Shown here: in pieces, positions 50,829-61,759 of the stretch | Layout: each line of letters starts with the position of its first letter | Position numbering within the stretch: the first letter of the stretch is position 1 | NCBI GenBank assembly: GCA_944387915.1 | Contig: CALXGT010000050.1 | Location: 1 to 64,000 of the forward strand | DNA length: 64,000 nt | Origin: an uncultured Clostridia bacterium | Lineage (GTDB): Bacteria > Bacillota > Clostridia > Oscillospirales > Ruminococcaceae | Direction of reading: 5' to 3' | Notes under the pieces: model-generated | What the model saw: only the letters and a program-made list of their open reading frames with translations | What the model was told of the DNA's origin: nothing | Databases searched by the model: none | Made by a program: the position numbers and the translations under genes

Positions 50829-52256
50829 ATGTCGAAAGTAAAACTGGTTCCCGGCCGGTCGATTACCGGCGACGCCAACATTACCCATCCCAAAGGGGAT
50901 ATCTTAAACGTAAAAGCTTTTTATGAACAGGATTCCCACATCATCCCCGATGAATTGAAAGAAGTCCATGTATCTATCACCGAAGGAGTCGACAATGTTT
51001 GGTTTGAGTACGCTCCCACCGACCTTTCCGACGGCGAAAACCCGCCCCTGATCATCTCCTTCCATGGCGGAGGTCAGTCGGGCTACGGTCAATGTTACGC
51101 CACTTCCTGGGTCCTTTTGGCGGACAAATACCGCTTTGTGACTGTTTTTCCCACCGCCTCTAACGGCAGAGGCTGGAACATCGACCCGGAGGGTCCCGAT
51201 TTCCGGCTGGTAGACGAGATCATCCGCCAGATGACCGAGCGCTACCATATCGACACCGGACGGATCTTTATCCAGGGCATGTCCTCGGGAAATATGATGA
51301 CTACCGCCCTTTCGAGAAACTGCCCCATATGCTTTGCCGGCGCCGGTATGTCCGCCGGACCGGATTCGGTGGATTTAGTGGCGGATCCCAACTTCGATCT
51401 TTCTCCCTTCTCCCCCATCCCCGTCTACCAGTCCCGGGGCGAGCGGGATACTATGTGCCCTGTCACCGTCACCCAGTATGTTTCTGACCGGTACGAGCTC
51501 AACAAGGCGGACCGGGAATTCTGGATGGCGATCAACGGCTGTGACTTCTTCCCTTCGGCGATCCGTATTCAGGGGAGAAATAACCTGATGGTCTTTCCCG
51601 GAAAGGGCGCCGACGTTTATTTCAGAGATGTGAAATACCGGGGCCATGGCCAGACCATCGATGACGCCGAGCAGATGTGGCGCCAGTATTTCTCCGCATG
51701 CCGGAGAAACGAAGACGGAAGCCTCACCTTCAAGGAACCGCTGGAGCCGGTCAAAGGAGACGAAGCGATCATTTTGGCGGATGGCTGTCAAAACATCCTC
51801 ATCAACGGCGAAAAAGCCGCTTTGGACGCGCCGGTTTATGAAATCACTGAAGTGATGGAGATCCCTCCCGCCCTCGCCGAGCGGAACCCGGAGCTTACGA
51901 AAAATCCGTATCGCTACGGTCCTTTTACTTACGTTCCCCTTTCCTTTATGGAAAAAGCCTTTGGCTTTACGGTGGAAAAAACCTACGACGGCCATGGCGC
52001 TGTCCTTACATCCTCCTGCGGAAAGCTGAAAATCGAAGTGGCGGAGGGCAACGTGGCCTGCACCTACAACGATGTTTTGCGCAATATGGAGCGTCAGGCG
52101 GAGTACAAAGACGGCGTGCTGTTCATCCCTGTCAAAGACTTCGCCGAAGCGTTTGGAAAAACGGTGATCTACCATGACGGCGTTTTGTACATTACCGACC
52201 ATGCCGGAGAGATGACCAACGATTTTGCAAAAATGCTCAAAGCCCTGTTACAATAA
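50829..52256 (+). CDS. PHB-depolymerase-like esterase with copper-amine-oxidase-N-like C-terminal domain
   Basis: A 475-residue protein in two parts. The first (to about 330) is an alpha/beta hydrolase like LpqC or poly(3-hydroxybutyrate) depolymerase/feruloyl esterases: oxyanion HGGG at 79-82, nucleophile S152 in GMSSG, and a candidate histidine in YRGHGQ. The second (about 375-470) resembles the Cu_amine_oxidN1 stalk (FTYVPLSFMEKAFGFTVEKTYD ... FIPVKDFAEAFGKTVIYHDGVLYIT). Such domains usually occur in exported proteins, yet no signal peptide is seen from this start or from an in-frame start 45 bp upstream. Start at 50829 follows AAAGGAG. Substrate unknown. Confidence 0.78.
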   Translation: MSKVKLVPGRSITGDANITHPKGDILNVKAFYEQDSHIIPDELKEVHVSITEGVDNVWFEYAPTDLSDGENPPLIISFHGGGQSGYGQCYATSWVLLADKYRFVTVFPTASNGRGWNIDPEGPDFRLVDEIIRQMTERYHIDTGRIFIQGMSSGNMMTTALSRNCPICFAGAGMSAGPDSVDLVADPNFDLSPFSPIPVYQSRGERDTMCPVTVTQYVSDRYELNKADREFWMAINGCDFFPSAIRIQGRNNLMVFPGKGADVYFRDVKYRGHGQTIDDAEQMWRQYFSACRRNEDGSLTFKEPLEPVKGDEAIILADGCQNILINGEKAALDAPVYEITEVMEIPPALAERNPELTKNPYRYGPFTYVPLSFMEKAFGFTVEKTYDGHGAVLTSSCGKLKIEVAEGNVACTYNDVLRNMERQAEYKDGVLFIPVKDFAEAFGKTVIYHDGVLYITDHAGEMTNDFAKMLKALLQ

Positions 52257-52270
52257 CATCATAATAACAA

Positions 52271-52299
52271 AAAACCGACGGGAAATTCCCGTCGGTTTT
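52271..52299. terminator. Bidirectional terminator between the esterase and groL
   Basis: A 14-bp perfect stem (AAAACCGACGGGAA with its complement) around one base, U-rich on both strands, between convergent genes. Confidence 0.88.
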
Positions 52300-52310
52300 C
52301 TTGATTCGAA

Positions 52311-53966
<1,656 letters not shown>

Positions 53967-53969
53967 TTA

Positions 53970-54325
<356 letters not shown>

Positions 54326-54333
54326 CAGTATCT

Positions 54334-54361
54334 ATTTTATCCTATTTTTATGAAAAATCAA
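54334..54361 (-). promoter_or_regulatory. Promoter of groSL
   Basis: Minus-strand TTGATT (54356-54361), 16-bp spacer, TAAAAT (54334-54339), placing CIRCE near the transcription start. Confidence 0.7.
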
Positions 54362-54553
54362 GTCTTTTTTTTGAAAAACCAAATTTTTGTTTCTTTTACC
54401 AAAATAGCATACTATATTCTGGATATTTCATCCATATTTTATTCGAATTTTTTGGAAAATTTCCGGTTTACCCTTTTCTTTTTCCTCCTAAAGTACTTTT
54501 GGAAAATAAAATTCGATCTTTTTTAGAAAAACGAAAAGGAAATGTCCTTTCCC

Positions 54554-54582
54554 TTGCGTATTGAAGCAGAATCGAGTATAAT
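54554..54582 (+). promoter_or_regulatory. Promoter of degV-metY
   Basis: TTGCGT (54554-54559), 17-bp spacer, TATAAT (54577-54582). Confidence 0.65.
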
Positions 54583-54619
54583 AAAAGTAAATCAGTAATC
54601 CACAGTAAGGAGGCTTAGT

Positions 54620-55501
54620 ATGGAACATCTTCGATATATGCTTTCCACCGAAACCACCTGTGACATGGACCCCGACTACTACACCCAAAACGGCATCAAC
54701 ACGATGGGGCTTACCCTTCTCCTCGACGGGAAGGAATACGACTGTGTTGGGGAAAACACCATTTCCATCAAGGAATTCTACCGGATTTTGCGAAGCGGCG
54801 CTCTCCCAAAAACCTCCCAGGTCACGGTAGATAAAGCGTACCGGTCTTTTGAAACCCTTTTTAAAGCCGGCTATGACGTTTTGCATATCTCCTTTTCCTC
54901 CGCCTTGAGCGGCACTTACCAATCCTGTACCATAGCGGCGCAGGAGCTTGCGTCCCGATATCCGGAGCGAAAGATTCGAGTCATCGACTCCAAATGCGCT
55001 TCCATGGGGCAAGGGCTTTTATTAAACCGGGCGGTTACCTTAAAAGCCCAGGGCAAGAGTCTCCAAGAGGTCGCCGATCAGATCGAGAAAGAAAAGCTGA
55101 CCTTTTGTCATAATTTTACGGTGGACGACCTGTTCCATCTTCATCGAGGCGGGCGCGTCTCCAAAATGACCGCCATTTTAGGCTCCGCTTTAGGAATTAA
55201 GCCTCTGCTCCATGTAGACGACGAAGGGCGCCTTATTAACGTAGGGAAAACCCGCGGGCGAAAAGCGTCTCTAAACTGGTTAGTGGATAAAATGGCGGAG
55301 CAGTTTGTCAAAGAGAAAAACGACGTCGTATATATCTCCCATGGAGACTGTTACGACGACGCCAAATATGTGGCGGAGCTGGTGAAACGGCGGTTCGGCA
55401 TCCACAACATCGTCATTGGCGACGTGGGTCCTGTCATCGGCGCCCACTCCGGCCCCGGAACGGTAGCGCTGTTCTTTGTAGGAAAATCGAGAGCGATATA
55501 A
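54620..55501 (+). CDS. DegV-family fatty-acid-binding protein
   Basis: A 293-residue DegV (FakB-like) protein. The start LSTETTCDM and the motif HISFSSALSGTYQS are the usual fatty-acid-binding segments; VDDLFHLHRGGRVSKMTAILGSALGIKPLL is the family core. FakB proteins present fatty acids to the kinase FakA, not found here. It precedes metY by 34 bp and may be cotranscribed. Confidence 0.9.
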   Translation: MEHLRYMLSTETTCDMDPDYYTQNGINTMGLTLLLDGKEYDCVGENTISIKEFYRILRSGALPKTSQVTVDKAYRSFETLFKAGYDVLHISFSSALSGTYQSCTIAAQELASRYPERKIRVIDSKCASMGQGLLLNRAVTLKAQGKSLQEVADQIEKEKLTFCHNFTVDDLFHLHRGGRVSKMTAILGSALGIKPLLHVDDEGRLINVGKTRGRKASLNWLVDKMAEQFVKEKNDVVYISHGDCYDDAKYVAELVKRRFGIHNIVIGDVGPVIGAHSGPGTVALFFVGKSRAI

Positions 55502-55535
55502 TTTTTATTTTAATACAGTTTGCGAGGGAAGTAAA

Positions 55536-56816
55536 ATGAAACAAGATACCATTTGTGTCCAGGGGGGCTACAGCCCCAAAAACGGCGAGCCCCGGCAGAT
55601 CCCCATTATCCAAAGCACCACCTTCAAGTACGACACCGGCGAAGCCATGGGGAAGCTGTTCGATCTGGAGGCCGACGGTTATTTCTATAGCCGCCTGCAA
55701 AACCCCACCTGCGATACGGTGGCCAAAAAAATCGCGGAATTGGAGGGCGGTACCGCCGCCATGCTTACCTCTTCCGGCCAGGCAGCCAATTTCTACGCCA
55801 TCTTTAACATCTGCTCCTGCGGCGACCATGTGGTAGCGGCGTCCACCATTTACGGCGGCACCTTCAATCTGTTTGCCGTCACCATGAAGCGGATGGGAAT
55901 TGAATTTACCTTTGTGGATCCCCGCTGCTCCGACGAGGAGTTAAACGCTGCCTTCCGGGAGAACACCAAGGCGGTCTTCGGCGAAACCATCGCCAATCCG
56001 GCGCTGATCGTCTTTGATATCGAGCGGTTCGCCAACGCGGCCCATGCTCACGGGGTTCCTCTTATCGTAGACAATACTTTTGCGACGCCCATTAACTGCC
56101 GTCCCTTTGAATGGGGCGCCGATATCGTCACCCATTCCACCACCAAGTATATGGACGGCCACGCTTCCGCCATCGGAGGCTGTATTGTGGACAGCGGAAA
56201 ATTTGACTGGACCAAATATCCGGACAAGTTCCCGGGGCTCACCACCCCCGACGAAAGCTACCACGGTATCACCTACACCGAACGGTTTGGATTAGGGGGC
56301 GCCTATATTACCAAGGCGACTGCCCAGCTGATGCGGGACTTTGGTTCGGTCCAATCGCCCCAAAGCGCCTTTTTGCTGAATTTGGGGCTGGAAAGCCTTC
56401 ATCTTCGGATGAAACGGCATTGCGAAAACGCCAAAGCGGTAGCGCTGTATCTGAAAAACCATCCCAAGATCGCCTGGGTCAACTTCTGTGAGCTTCCCGA
56501 CAGCCCCGACTATGCCCTGGCGCAGAAATACTTGAAAAACGGTTCCTGCGGCGTGGTTTCCTTCGGCGTCAAAGGGGGAAGAGAAGCGGCGGCGGAGTTT
56601 ATGAAAAACTTAAAGGTGGCGTCTATTGTGACCCATGTGGCGGACGCCAAGACCTGCTGTCTCCATCCCGCCAGCACCACCCACCGGCAGATGAACGACG
56701 AGGAGCTGTTAGCTGCCGGCGTATCCGCCGATTTGATTCGGCTTTCGGTAGGGATCGAGGATATTGATGATATCCTTTCCGATATGGAGCAGTCTTTGGC
56801 TAAGCTTTCGGTGTAA
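55536..56816 (+). CDS. metY: O-acetylhomoserine sulfhydrylase-like PLP enzyme
   Basis: A 426-residue Cys/Met-metabolism PLP enzyme. The PLP lysine is K204 in HSTTKYMDGH; YSRLQNPT and SSGQAANF hold the cofactor. Length and motifs fit O-acetylhomoserine sulfhydrylase (homocysteine from O-acetylhomoserine and sulfide). Methionine gamma-lyase or cystathionine gamma-synthase activity cannot be excluded by sequence alone. Confidence 0.85.
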   Translation: MKQDTICVQGGYSPKNGEPRQIPIIQSTTFKYDTGEAMGKLFDLEADGYFYSRLQNPTCDTVAKKIAELEGGTAAMLTSSGQAANFYAIFNICSCGDHVVAASTIYGGTFNLFAVTMKRMGIEFTFVDPRCSDEELNAAFRENTKAVFGETIANPALIVFDIERFANAAHAHGVPLIVDNTFATPINCRPFEWGADIVTHSTTKYMDGHASAIGGCIVDSGKFDWTKYPDKFPGLTTPDESYHGITYTERFGLGGAYITKATAQLMRDFGSVQSPQSAFLLNLGLESLHLRMKRHCENAKAVALYLKNHPKIAWVNFCELPDSPDYALAQKYLKNGSCGVVSFGVKGGREAAAEFMKNLKVASIVTHVADAKTCCLHPASTTHRQMNDEELLAAGVSADLIRLSVGIEDIDDILSDMEQSLAKLSV

Positions 56817-56832
56817 TTTTCATTCCCAAGCA

Positions 56833-56862
56833 AAAACGGACGGAAAATTCCGTCCGTTTTTT
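56833..56862. terminator. Bidirectional terminator between metY and sortase B
   Basis: An 11-bp stem AAAACGGACGG/CCGTCCGTTTT with T6 on the plus strand, serving convergent genes. Confidence 0.88.
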
Positions 56863-57718
56863 ATTCCTTTTCTTCCATAGGCCGCATGACCGCCTGGATC
56901 ACCAGTCTTCCGTCATCGGGGTCCAAATAATAGTCGCAGGTGGAAAGGGTAATGATCCGCTCCCCCTCTTTTACTTCCACATTCGAAGAAAAATAGGATT
57001 TCTCCTTGACGGTATCGATATACGACTGGAACGCCTCTTCGCTTTCAAAGTCCCACTGGACATAAGGAAAATCCACAAGCGCCCGGTAAACCGCAAAAAT
57101 TTCGCATTCATACGCTCCATGCGGCGTCAGGTATTGGAAGGTGGGATGGCTTTTTCGGAAATCCTCGTCCAAAAATTTCGAAAGCTCCCCAAACATACTC
57201 CCGTCGTTCATATTGTGGCCGTAAAGGATGAGATTCCGGCTTTCTTCCACATCCAGCCGGTAATCGGCAAAAATACACCCCGCTTCCTGGTATTCTCCGT
57301 AGATGTTTCGCCTGAGATAGGTGTCGTTACTTTCCCCTTGCAGCACGGGATAGCTGACCTCGGTATCCGCAATACGGATCCAGCCGAATACATCCCCGTT
57401 GATCTCCGACAAAACATCAAAATTGTATCCGTTTCCCGTAACCTCCGTCTCCGGCACCGGCTGCACCGCGGCGCCCCCTTTGTAGCCTTCCTTGGCAAAA
57501 AACATGGAATTCAATTCCTTTTGGAGCTTGGCGTTGGAATGGTACCCGAAATAGATCCGGACGACCTGGAACGCCGAAAAGAGAAAAAGCCCCAAAAAAA
57601 GCAATAGCAATCCGCGGAAAATCCATTTCTTTTTCTTTCTCGTCTTCTCCTCCGCCGGCGATGGGTTTTGCTTACAACATTCCTCAAATCCCCCGTTTTT
57701 CCGCTCTTTTGGATTCAT
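56861..57718 (-). CDS. Class B sortase
   Basis: A 285-residue membrane transpeptidase that joins surface proteins to the cell wall. A basic cytoplasmic N-terminus, one membrane anchor at about 33-55, then the beta-barrel with the catalytic triad H168 (LYGHNM), C261 (TLSTCDY) and R271. The TLSTC form and length fit SrtB rather than SrtA. No sorting-signal substrate protein lies in the window, so partners are elsewhere. Confidence 0.93.
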   Translation of the reverse strand: MNPKERKNGGFEECCKQNPSPAEEKTRKKKKWIFRGLLLLFLGLFLFSAFQVVRIYFGYHSNAKLQKELNSMFFAKEGYKGGAAVQPVPETEVTGNGYNFDVLSEINGDVFGWIRIADTEVSYPVLQGESNDTYLRRNIYGEYQEAGCIFADYRLDVEESRNLILYGHNMNDGSMFGELSKFLDEDFRKSHPTFQYLTPHGAYECEIFAVYRALVDFPYVQWDFESEEAFQSYIDTVKEKSYFSSNVEVKEGERIITLSTCDYYLDPDDGRLVIQAVMRPMEEKE

Positions 57719-57771
57719 TTTTCTCCCCCTTTCCCCGTCTATCTGGAAATTCGAATGTCTTTCCTGCGTTC

Positions 57772-57800
57772 ATTGTACTTTATTCATAAGAAAAAATCAA
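57772..57800 (-). promoter_or_regulatory. Promoter of sortase B
   Basis: Minus-strand TTGATT (57795-57800), 17-bp spacer, TACAAT (57772-57777). The interval 57801-57906 shows nothing else. Confidence 0.7.
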
Positions 57801-57906
57801 CGACTCGCCGTCCAAAGGTCGGAAACGTCAAATTTACATATAGGATTTTATGTAGTTTGCATAATCTGTAAGAAAAAATCAGAAAAACTGTTGGAAAAAA
57901 ATCTTC

Positions 57907-57935
57907 TTGACAATTCTTTAATGATTTAGTACAAT
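57907..57935 (+). promoter_or_regulatory. Promoter of the T-box/aspS-gatCAB operon
   Basis: TTGACA (57907-57912), 17-bp spacer, TACAAT (57930-57935). Confidence 0.88.
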
Positions 57936-57941
57936 GAATCC

Positions 57942-58187
57942 ATTCTGAAAGACCTTGATGGGAAGAGTAGCCTTGACCGGTAGTCACAGAGAGCCGCCGA
58001 CGGTGGAAGAGCGGTACGGACGTCAAGAGGAAGAACATCCCGGAGTTGCTGACCGAACTACAGTAGGCTCAGTCGGGTTCGCCCGTTATTGCGAGAGGAT
58101 ATGCTTGTATCCGGAGAGAGCGTTATGCTGAATTTGGGTGGTACCACGGAGATTGACCTTCGTCCCTTGCGGGATGGAGGTTTTTTT
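57942..58187 (+). promoter_or_regulatory. T-box riboswitch with overlapping Glu/Asn specifier
   Basis: A T-box leader: Stem I with AGAGTAG and ACAGAGAGCCG early, specifier region AAGAACATCCC, the T-box GGGTGGTACCACGG at 58136-58149, and a terminator (CCTTCGTCCC/GGGATGGAGG, then T7) at 58157-58187. The specifier holds GAAC at 58033-58036, readable as AAC (Asn) or, shifted one base, GAA (Glu). Uncharged tRNA should favour antitermination and turn on the amidation operon. The bulge UGGU would pair best with an ACCA end. Confidence 0.9.
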
Positions 58188-58210
58188 ATTTTACCGAAAG
58201 GATGGAAACT

Positions 58211-60286
58211 ATGAAACGAACGGCTTACTGCGGCGCTTTGACTGAAAAAGAGTTGGGAACCGTCCAAACGGTTTGCGGATGGGTTCAAAATAAACGGGAT
58301 ATGGGCGGCGTCATTTTTATTGACCTGCGGGACCGGGAAGGGACCCTCCAAACCGTTTTTGACGTCGGCGCCATCGAAAAGGAATGTTTCGACCTGGCGG
58401 AGAGCATTCGACTGGAATCGGTGGTTTCCGTCACCGGATTTCTCAAAAAGCGAGACGAGGAAACCTATAACCCCAAGCTTCCCACCGGGACTATCGAACT
58501 AAAAGCTTCCTCTTTCACCGTTTTTTCCGAATCCGATCCTCTCCCCTTTTCCCCCGAAGACGGTGAAAAAGTAAGAGAAGAGCTTCGGCTCAAATACCGG
58601 GTATTGGATTTGCGGCGAAAAAAGCTTTTCGATAACCTAAAGCTTCGCCATAAAATCCAAAAGCTCGCCCAGGATTACCTGGATGACCACGGCTTTTTGG
58701 CGGTAGAGACGCCTATGCTCACCAAATCCACCCCGGAAGGCGCCAGAGATTATCTGGTTCCCTCGAGAGTCCACAAAGGAAGATTTTACGCCCTTCCCCA
58801 ATCCCCCCAGATCTTTAAGCAGCTTTTGATGGTGGGCGGAATCGACCGGTATTACCAGATCGCCCGGTGTTTCCGGGACGAAGACCTTCGGGCGGACCGT
58901 CAGCCGGAATTTACCCAAGTGGATATGGAAATGTCCTTTGTGGAGCAAGAGGACATCTTTGCGCATCTGGAACAGTTATTTTCCTATATTTACCGCGGCG
59001 TGCGAGGGGTGGATCCCGCTCCTTTTCTGCGGATCACCTGGCAAGAGGCCATGGATCGCTACGGAAGTGATAAACCGGATCTTCGCTTCGAACTCCCTAT
59101 CGTGGATTTGACGGAAATCGCGAAAAAAAGCAGCTTTTCAGTTTTCCGAAAAGCGGTGGAGCAAGGGGGTGTCGTGCGCGCCCTTACCGTAAAGGGCGGC
59201 GCGTCCATGACCCGAAGCACCATAGAAGATCTGACGAAAAAAGCCCTTCATTACGGCGCCAAAGGAATGGCGTGGATCGCGGTGAAAGAGGACGGCTCTT
59301 TATACTCCATTTTGACGAAATACTTTACCGAAGAAGAGATGAAAGCGATTCTTCAAACCGCAAAAGCAGAAAACGGCGATTTTATCCTCTTTTGCGCCGA
59401 TAAGCTTTCTACCGTTCGCCGGACGCTTGGCGGACTGCGGCTGGATCTGGCGGAGCTGTTCTCCCTTCGGGACGAAACAAAGGACGTTTTCCTTTTCGTA
59501 ACCGACTTTCCTCAATTTGAATACTCGGAAGAGGAAAAGCGGTACGTCGCTTCCCACCATCCCTTTACTATGCCCTACCCCGAGGATGTGCCCTATCTTT
59601 TGACCCATCCGGAAAAGGTAAGGGCCCAAGCCTATGACGTCGTGCTAAACGGCGTAGAGTTAGGAAGCGGAAGCATCAGGATCCACGATAAGGCGGTGCA
59701 GTCCCTGATGTTTGAGGCGCTGGGCTTTTCCAAGGAAGAGATTCAAGAACGGTTCGGCTTTTTGATCGACGCCTTCCGCTACGGCGTACCTCCCCACGGC
59801 GGGTTTGCCTTTGGCTTGGACCGGTTCGTGATGCTGTTAGCCAAAGCGGATTCCCTTCGGGATGTAATCGCCTTCCCCAAAACCAAAGACGCGTCCTGTC
59901 CGTTAACCGGCGCGCCGGATTTTGTAGATAAAAAGCAGTTAGAGGCTTTGGGGTGGACGGAAGAAGCCCTTTTCGGAAACAGCGCTTCCCCGCGGAGCAA
60001 GAAAAAGGAAACCATCGACGTCCTCGCTGTAGCAAATTTAGCAAAGTTAGAATTTTCAAAAGACGCCTTACCCAAATTGGAAAAGGAAATGGCGGCAATT
60101 ATTGATTTTGCCGACCAGTTAAACGCCGCTCCCACCGACGGCGTTCCGGCTTCGGCCTATGCCCTCTCTTTGAAGAACGTGTTCCGAAAAGACGAGGTCA
60201 TCCCTTCCTTTGACCGGGAGGAACTGTTAAAAAATGCCGCTGCCCGAAATGACCAGTTTATTCTGGTTCCGGACACGTTTGAATAG
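58211..60286 (+). CDS. aspS: Aspartyl-tRNA synthetase fused to GatC
   Basis: A 691-residue fusion. Residues 1 to about 587 are a bacterial AspRS: N-terminal anticodon-binding fold (CGWVQNKRDMGGVIFIDLRDREG), class II motif 2 (FRDEDLRADRQPEFTQVDMEM), a GAD-type insertion and motif 3 (GLDRFVMLL). After a short basic linker (SPRSKKKET), residues about 602-691 are a full GatC (IDVLAVANLAKLEF ... NVFRKDEVIPSFDREELLKNA). Residue 31, His in known non-discriminating and Leu in discriminating bacterial AspRS, is Met here. The ATG at 58211 is preferred over one at 58202 because of spacing from AAAGG. gatA follows by 9 bp. No ribosome site for a separate GatC is seen. Confidence 0.93.
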   Translation: MKRTAYCGALTEKELGTVQTVCGWVQNKRDMGGVIFIDLRDREGTLQTVFDVGAIEKECFDLAESIRLESVVSVTGFLKKRDEETYNPKLPTGTIELKASSFTVFSESDPLPFSPEDGEKVREELRLKYRVLDLRRKKLFDNLKLRHKIQKLAQDYLDDHGFLAVETPMLTKSTPEGARDYLVPSRVHKGRFYALPQSPQIFKQLLMVGGIDRYYQIARCFRDEDLRADRQPEFTQVDMEMSFVEQEDIFAHLEQLFSYIYRGVRGVDPAPFLRITWQEAMDRYGSDKPDLRFELPIVDLTEIAKKSSFSVFRKAVEQGGVVRALTVKGGASMTRSTIEDLTKKALHYGAKGMAWIAVKEDGSLYSILTKYFTEEEMKAILQTAKAENGDFILFCADKLSTVRRTLGGLRLDLAELFSLRDETKDVFLFVTDFPQFEYSEEEKRYVASHHPFTMPYPEDVPYLLTHPEKVRAQAYDVVLNGVELGSGSIRIHDKAVQSLMFEALGFSKEEIQERFGFLIDAFRYGVPPHGGFAFGLDRFVMLLAKADSLRDVIAFPKTKDASCPLTGAPDFVDKKQLEALGWTEEALFGNSASPRSKKKETIDVLAVANLAKLEFSKDALPKLEKEMAAIIDFADQLNAAPTDGVPASAYALSLKNVFRKDEVIPSFDREELLKNAAARNDQFILVPDTFE

Positions 60287-60295
60287 GAGGAGCGT

Positions 60296-61759
60296 ATGGA
60301 TATTCTTTCTATGAGCGCTTGCGATCTCAGCCGGGCGCTAAGCGAAAAAAAGGTCTCCGCGTTGGAGGTCACACAGTGTTATCTCAAACAAATCGAAGAA
60401 AAAGAGCCTTCCGTCTCCGCCTATCTCACCGTAGACGCGAAAGGCGCCATCGAAAAAGCGAAAGAGGTGGACCAAAAGCGAGCGGCGGGAGAGCCCCTTT
60501 CCCCTTACGCCGGGATCCCTATTGGCATTAAAGACAACATCTGTACCAAGGGGTTAAAAACCACCTGCGCTTCCAAAATGTTAGAGCATTTTGTCCCCCC
60601 CTATGACGCCACCGTGATTGAGCGTCTTCGATCAAGGGATATGGTGATCCTCGGCAAGCTCAATATGGATGAATTCGCCATGGGATCCTCTACCGAAAAC
60701 TCCTATTTTGGAGTCACCAAAAATCCCCGGGCGCTGGATCGGGTCCCCGGAGGAAGCTCCGGCGGTTCCGCGGCGGCTGTCGCCGCTTTGGAGGCGCCCT
60801 TGACCTTAGGGTCTGATACCGGCGGCTCTATTCGCCAGCCTGCCGCGTTTTGCGGTGTGGTCGGCGTCAAGCCCACCTACGGAACGGTATCCCGCTACGG
60901 GCTTGTGGCTTTCGCCTCCTCTTTGGATCAGATCGGACCTTTGAGCCGAAATGTATCTGACTCCGCCTTTTTGCTAAACGCCTTGGCGGGACATGATCCC
61001 AAAGACGCTACCTCCCTTTCGAGGGACTACGATGACTTTAAAAAGGATATTGATAAAGGCGTCGAGGGTCTCCGTATCGCCCTCCCCAAGGAGTTTTTCG
61101 GCGAGGGGCTGAATAAAGAAGTCAAAGAGGCGGTCCTTTCCGCCGCGAAAACCTTCGAATCGTTGGGCGCGAAGGTGGAAGAGGTCTCCCTTCCCTCCCT
61201 TTCTCTCGCCCTCCCCGCCTATTATGTATTGTCCAGCGCGGAAGCCTCCTCGAACTTAGCCCGTTTTGACGGTATCCGCTACGGCTATCGAAGCGCGGAC
61301 TATTCCGATATGGACAGTCTTTACAAAAAAACGCGCAGCGAGGGCTTCGGCGACGAGGTCAAGCGCCGGATTATGCTGGGAACCTTTGCTCTTTCCTCGG
61401 GATATTACGACGCCTATTATAAAAAAGCGCTCCAGGTCCGTTCCCTCATCGTTTCGGATTACCAGAAGATCTTCAAAACATGCGATGTGATCCTTTCTCC
61501 CGTAGCGCCCACCACCGCATACAAGATCGGAGAAAAGACCTCCGACCCTATGGAAATGTATTTGGGAGACATTTACACCGTCCCGGTCAATATCGCCGGG
61601 ATCCCCGCTTTGTCTATGCCCTGCGGCAAGGATCAAAACGGACTGCCCATCGGCCTTCATTTGATGGGAGATTTCTTCTCGGAGCCCACCCTCTACCGGG
61701 CTGCGGCGGCTTTAGAAAAAACACAGAAAGGAGGAAGCGACGATGCTTTCGGATTATGA
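60296..61759 (+). CDS. gatA: Asp-tRNA(Asn)/Glu-tRNA(Gln) amidotransferase subunit A
   Basis: GatA is the glutaminase that frees ammonia for GatB. 487 residues of the amidase-signature family with K79, S154 and S178 at the canonical catalytic positions (GIKDN, GGSSGGSAA, GSDTGGSIRQP). AGGAGG precedes the start. It overlaps gatB by 17 bp. Confidence 0.97.
   Translation: MDILSMSACDLSRALSEKKVSALEVTQCYLKQIEEKEPSVSAYLTVDAKGAIEKAKEVDQKRAAGEPLSPYAGIPIGIKDNICTKGLKTTCASKMLEHFVPPYDATVIERLRSRDMVILGKLNMDEFAMGSSTENSYFGVTKNPRALDRVPGGSSGGSAAAVAALEAPLTLGSDTGGSIRQPAAFCGVVGVKPTYGTVSRYGLVAFASSLDQIGPLSRNVSDSAFLLNALAGHDPKDATSLSRDYDDFKKDIDKGVEGLRIALPKEFFGEGLNKEVKEAVLSAAKTFESLGAKVEEVSLPSLSLALPAYYVLSSAEASSNLARFDGIRYGYRSADYSDMDSLYKKTRSEGFGDEVKRRIMLGTFALSSGYYDAYYKKALQVRSLIVSDYQKIFKTCDVILSPVAPTTAYKIGEKTSDPMEMYLGDIYTVPVNIAGIPALSMPCGKDQNGLPIGLHLMGDFFSEPTLYRAAAALEKTQKGGSDDAFGL

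Noticed and set aside
60004-60286. A separate gatC gene with its own start
   Set aside because: No start codon with a ribosome site exists near the GatC domain boundary and the frame is continuous with AspRS.
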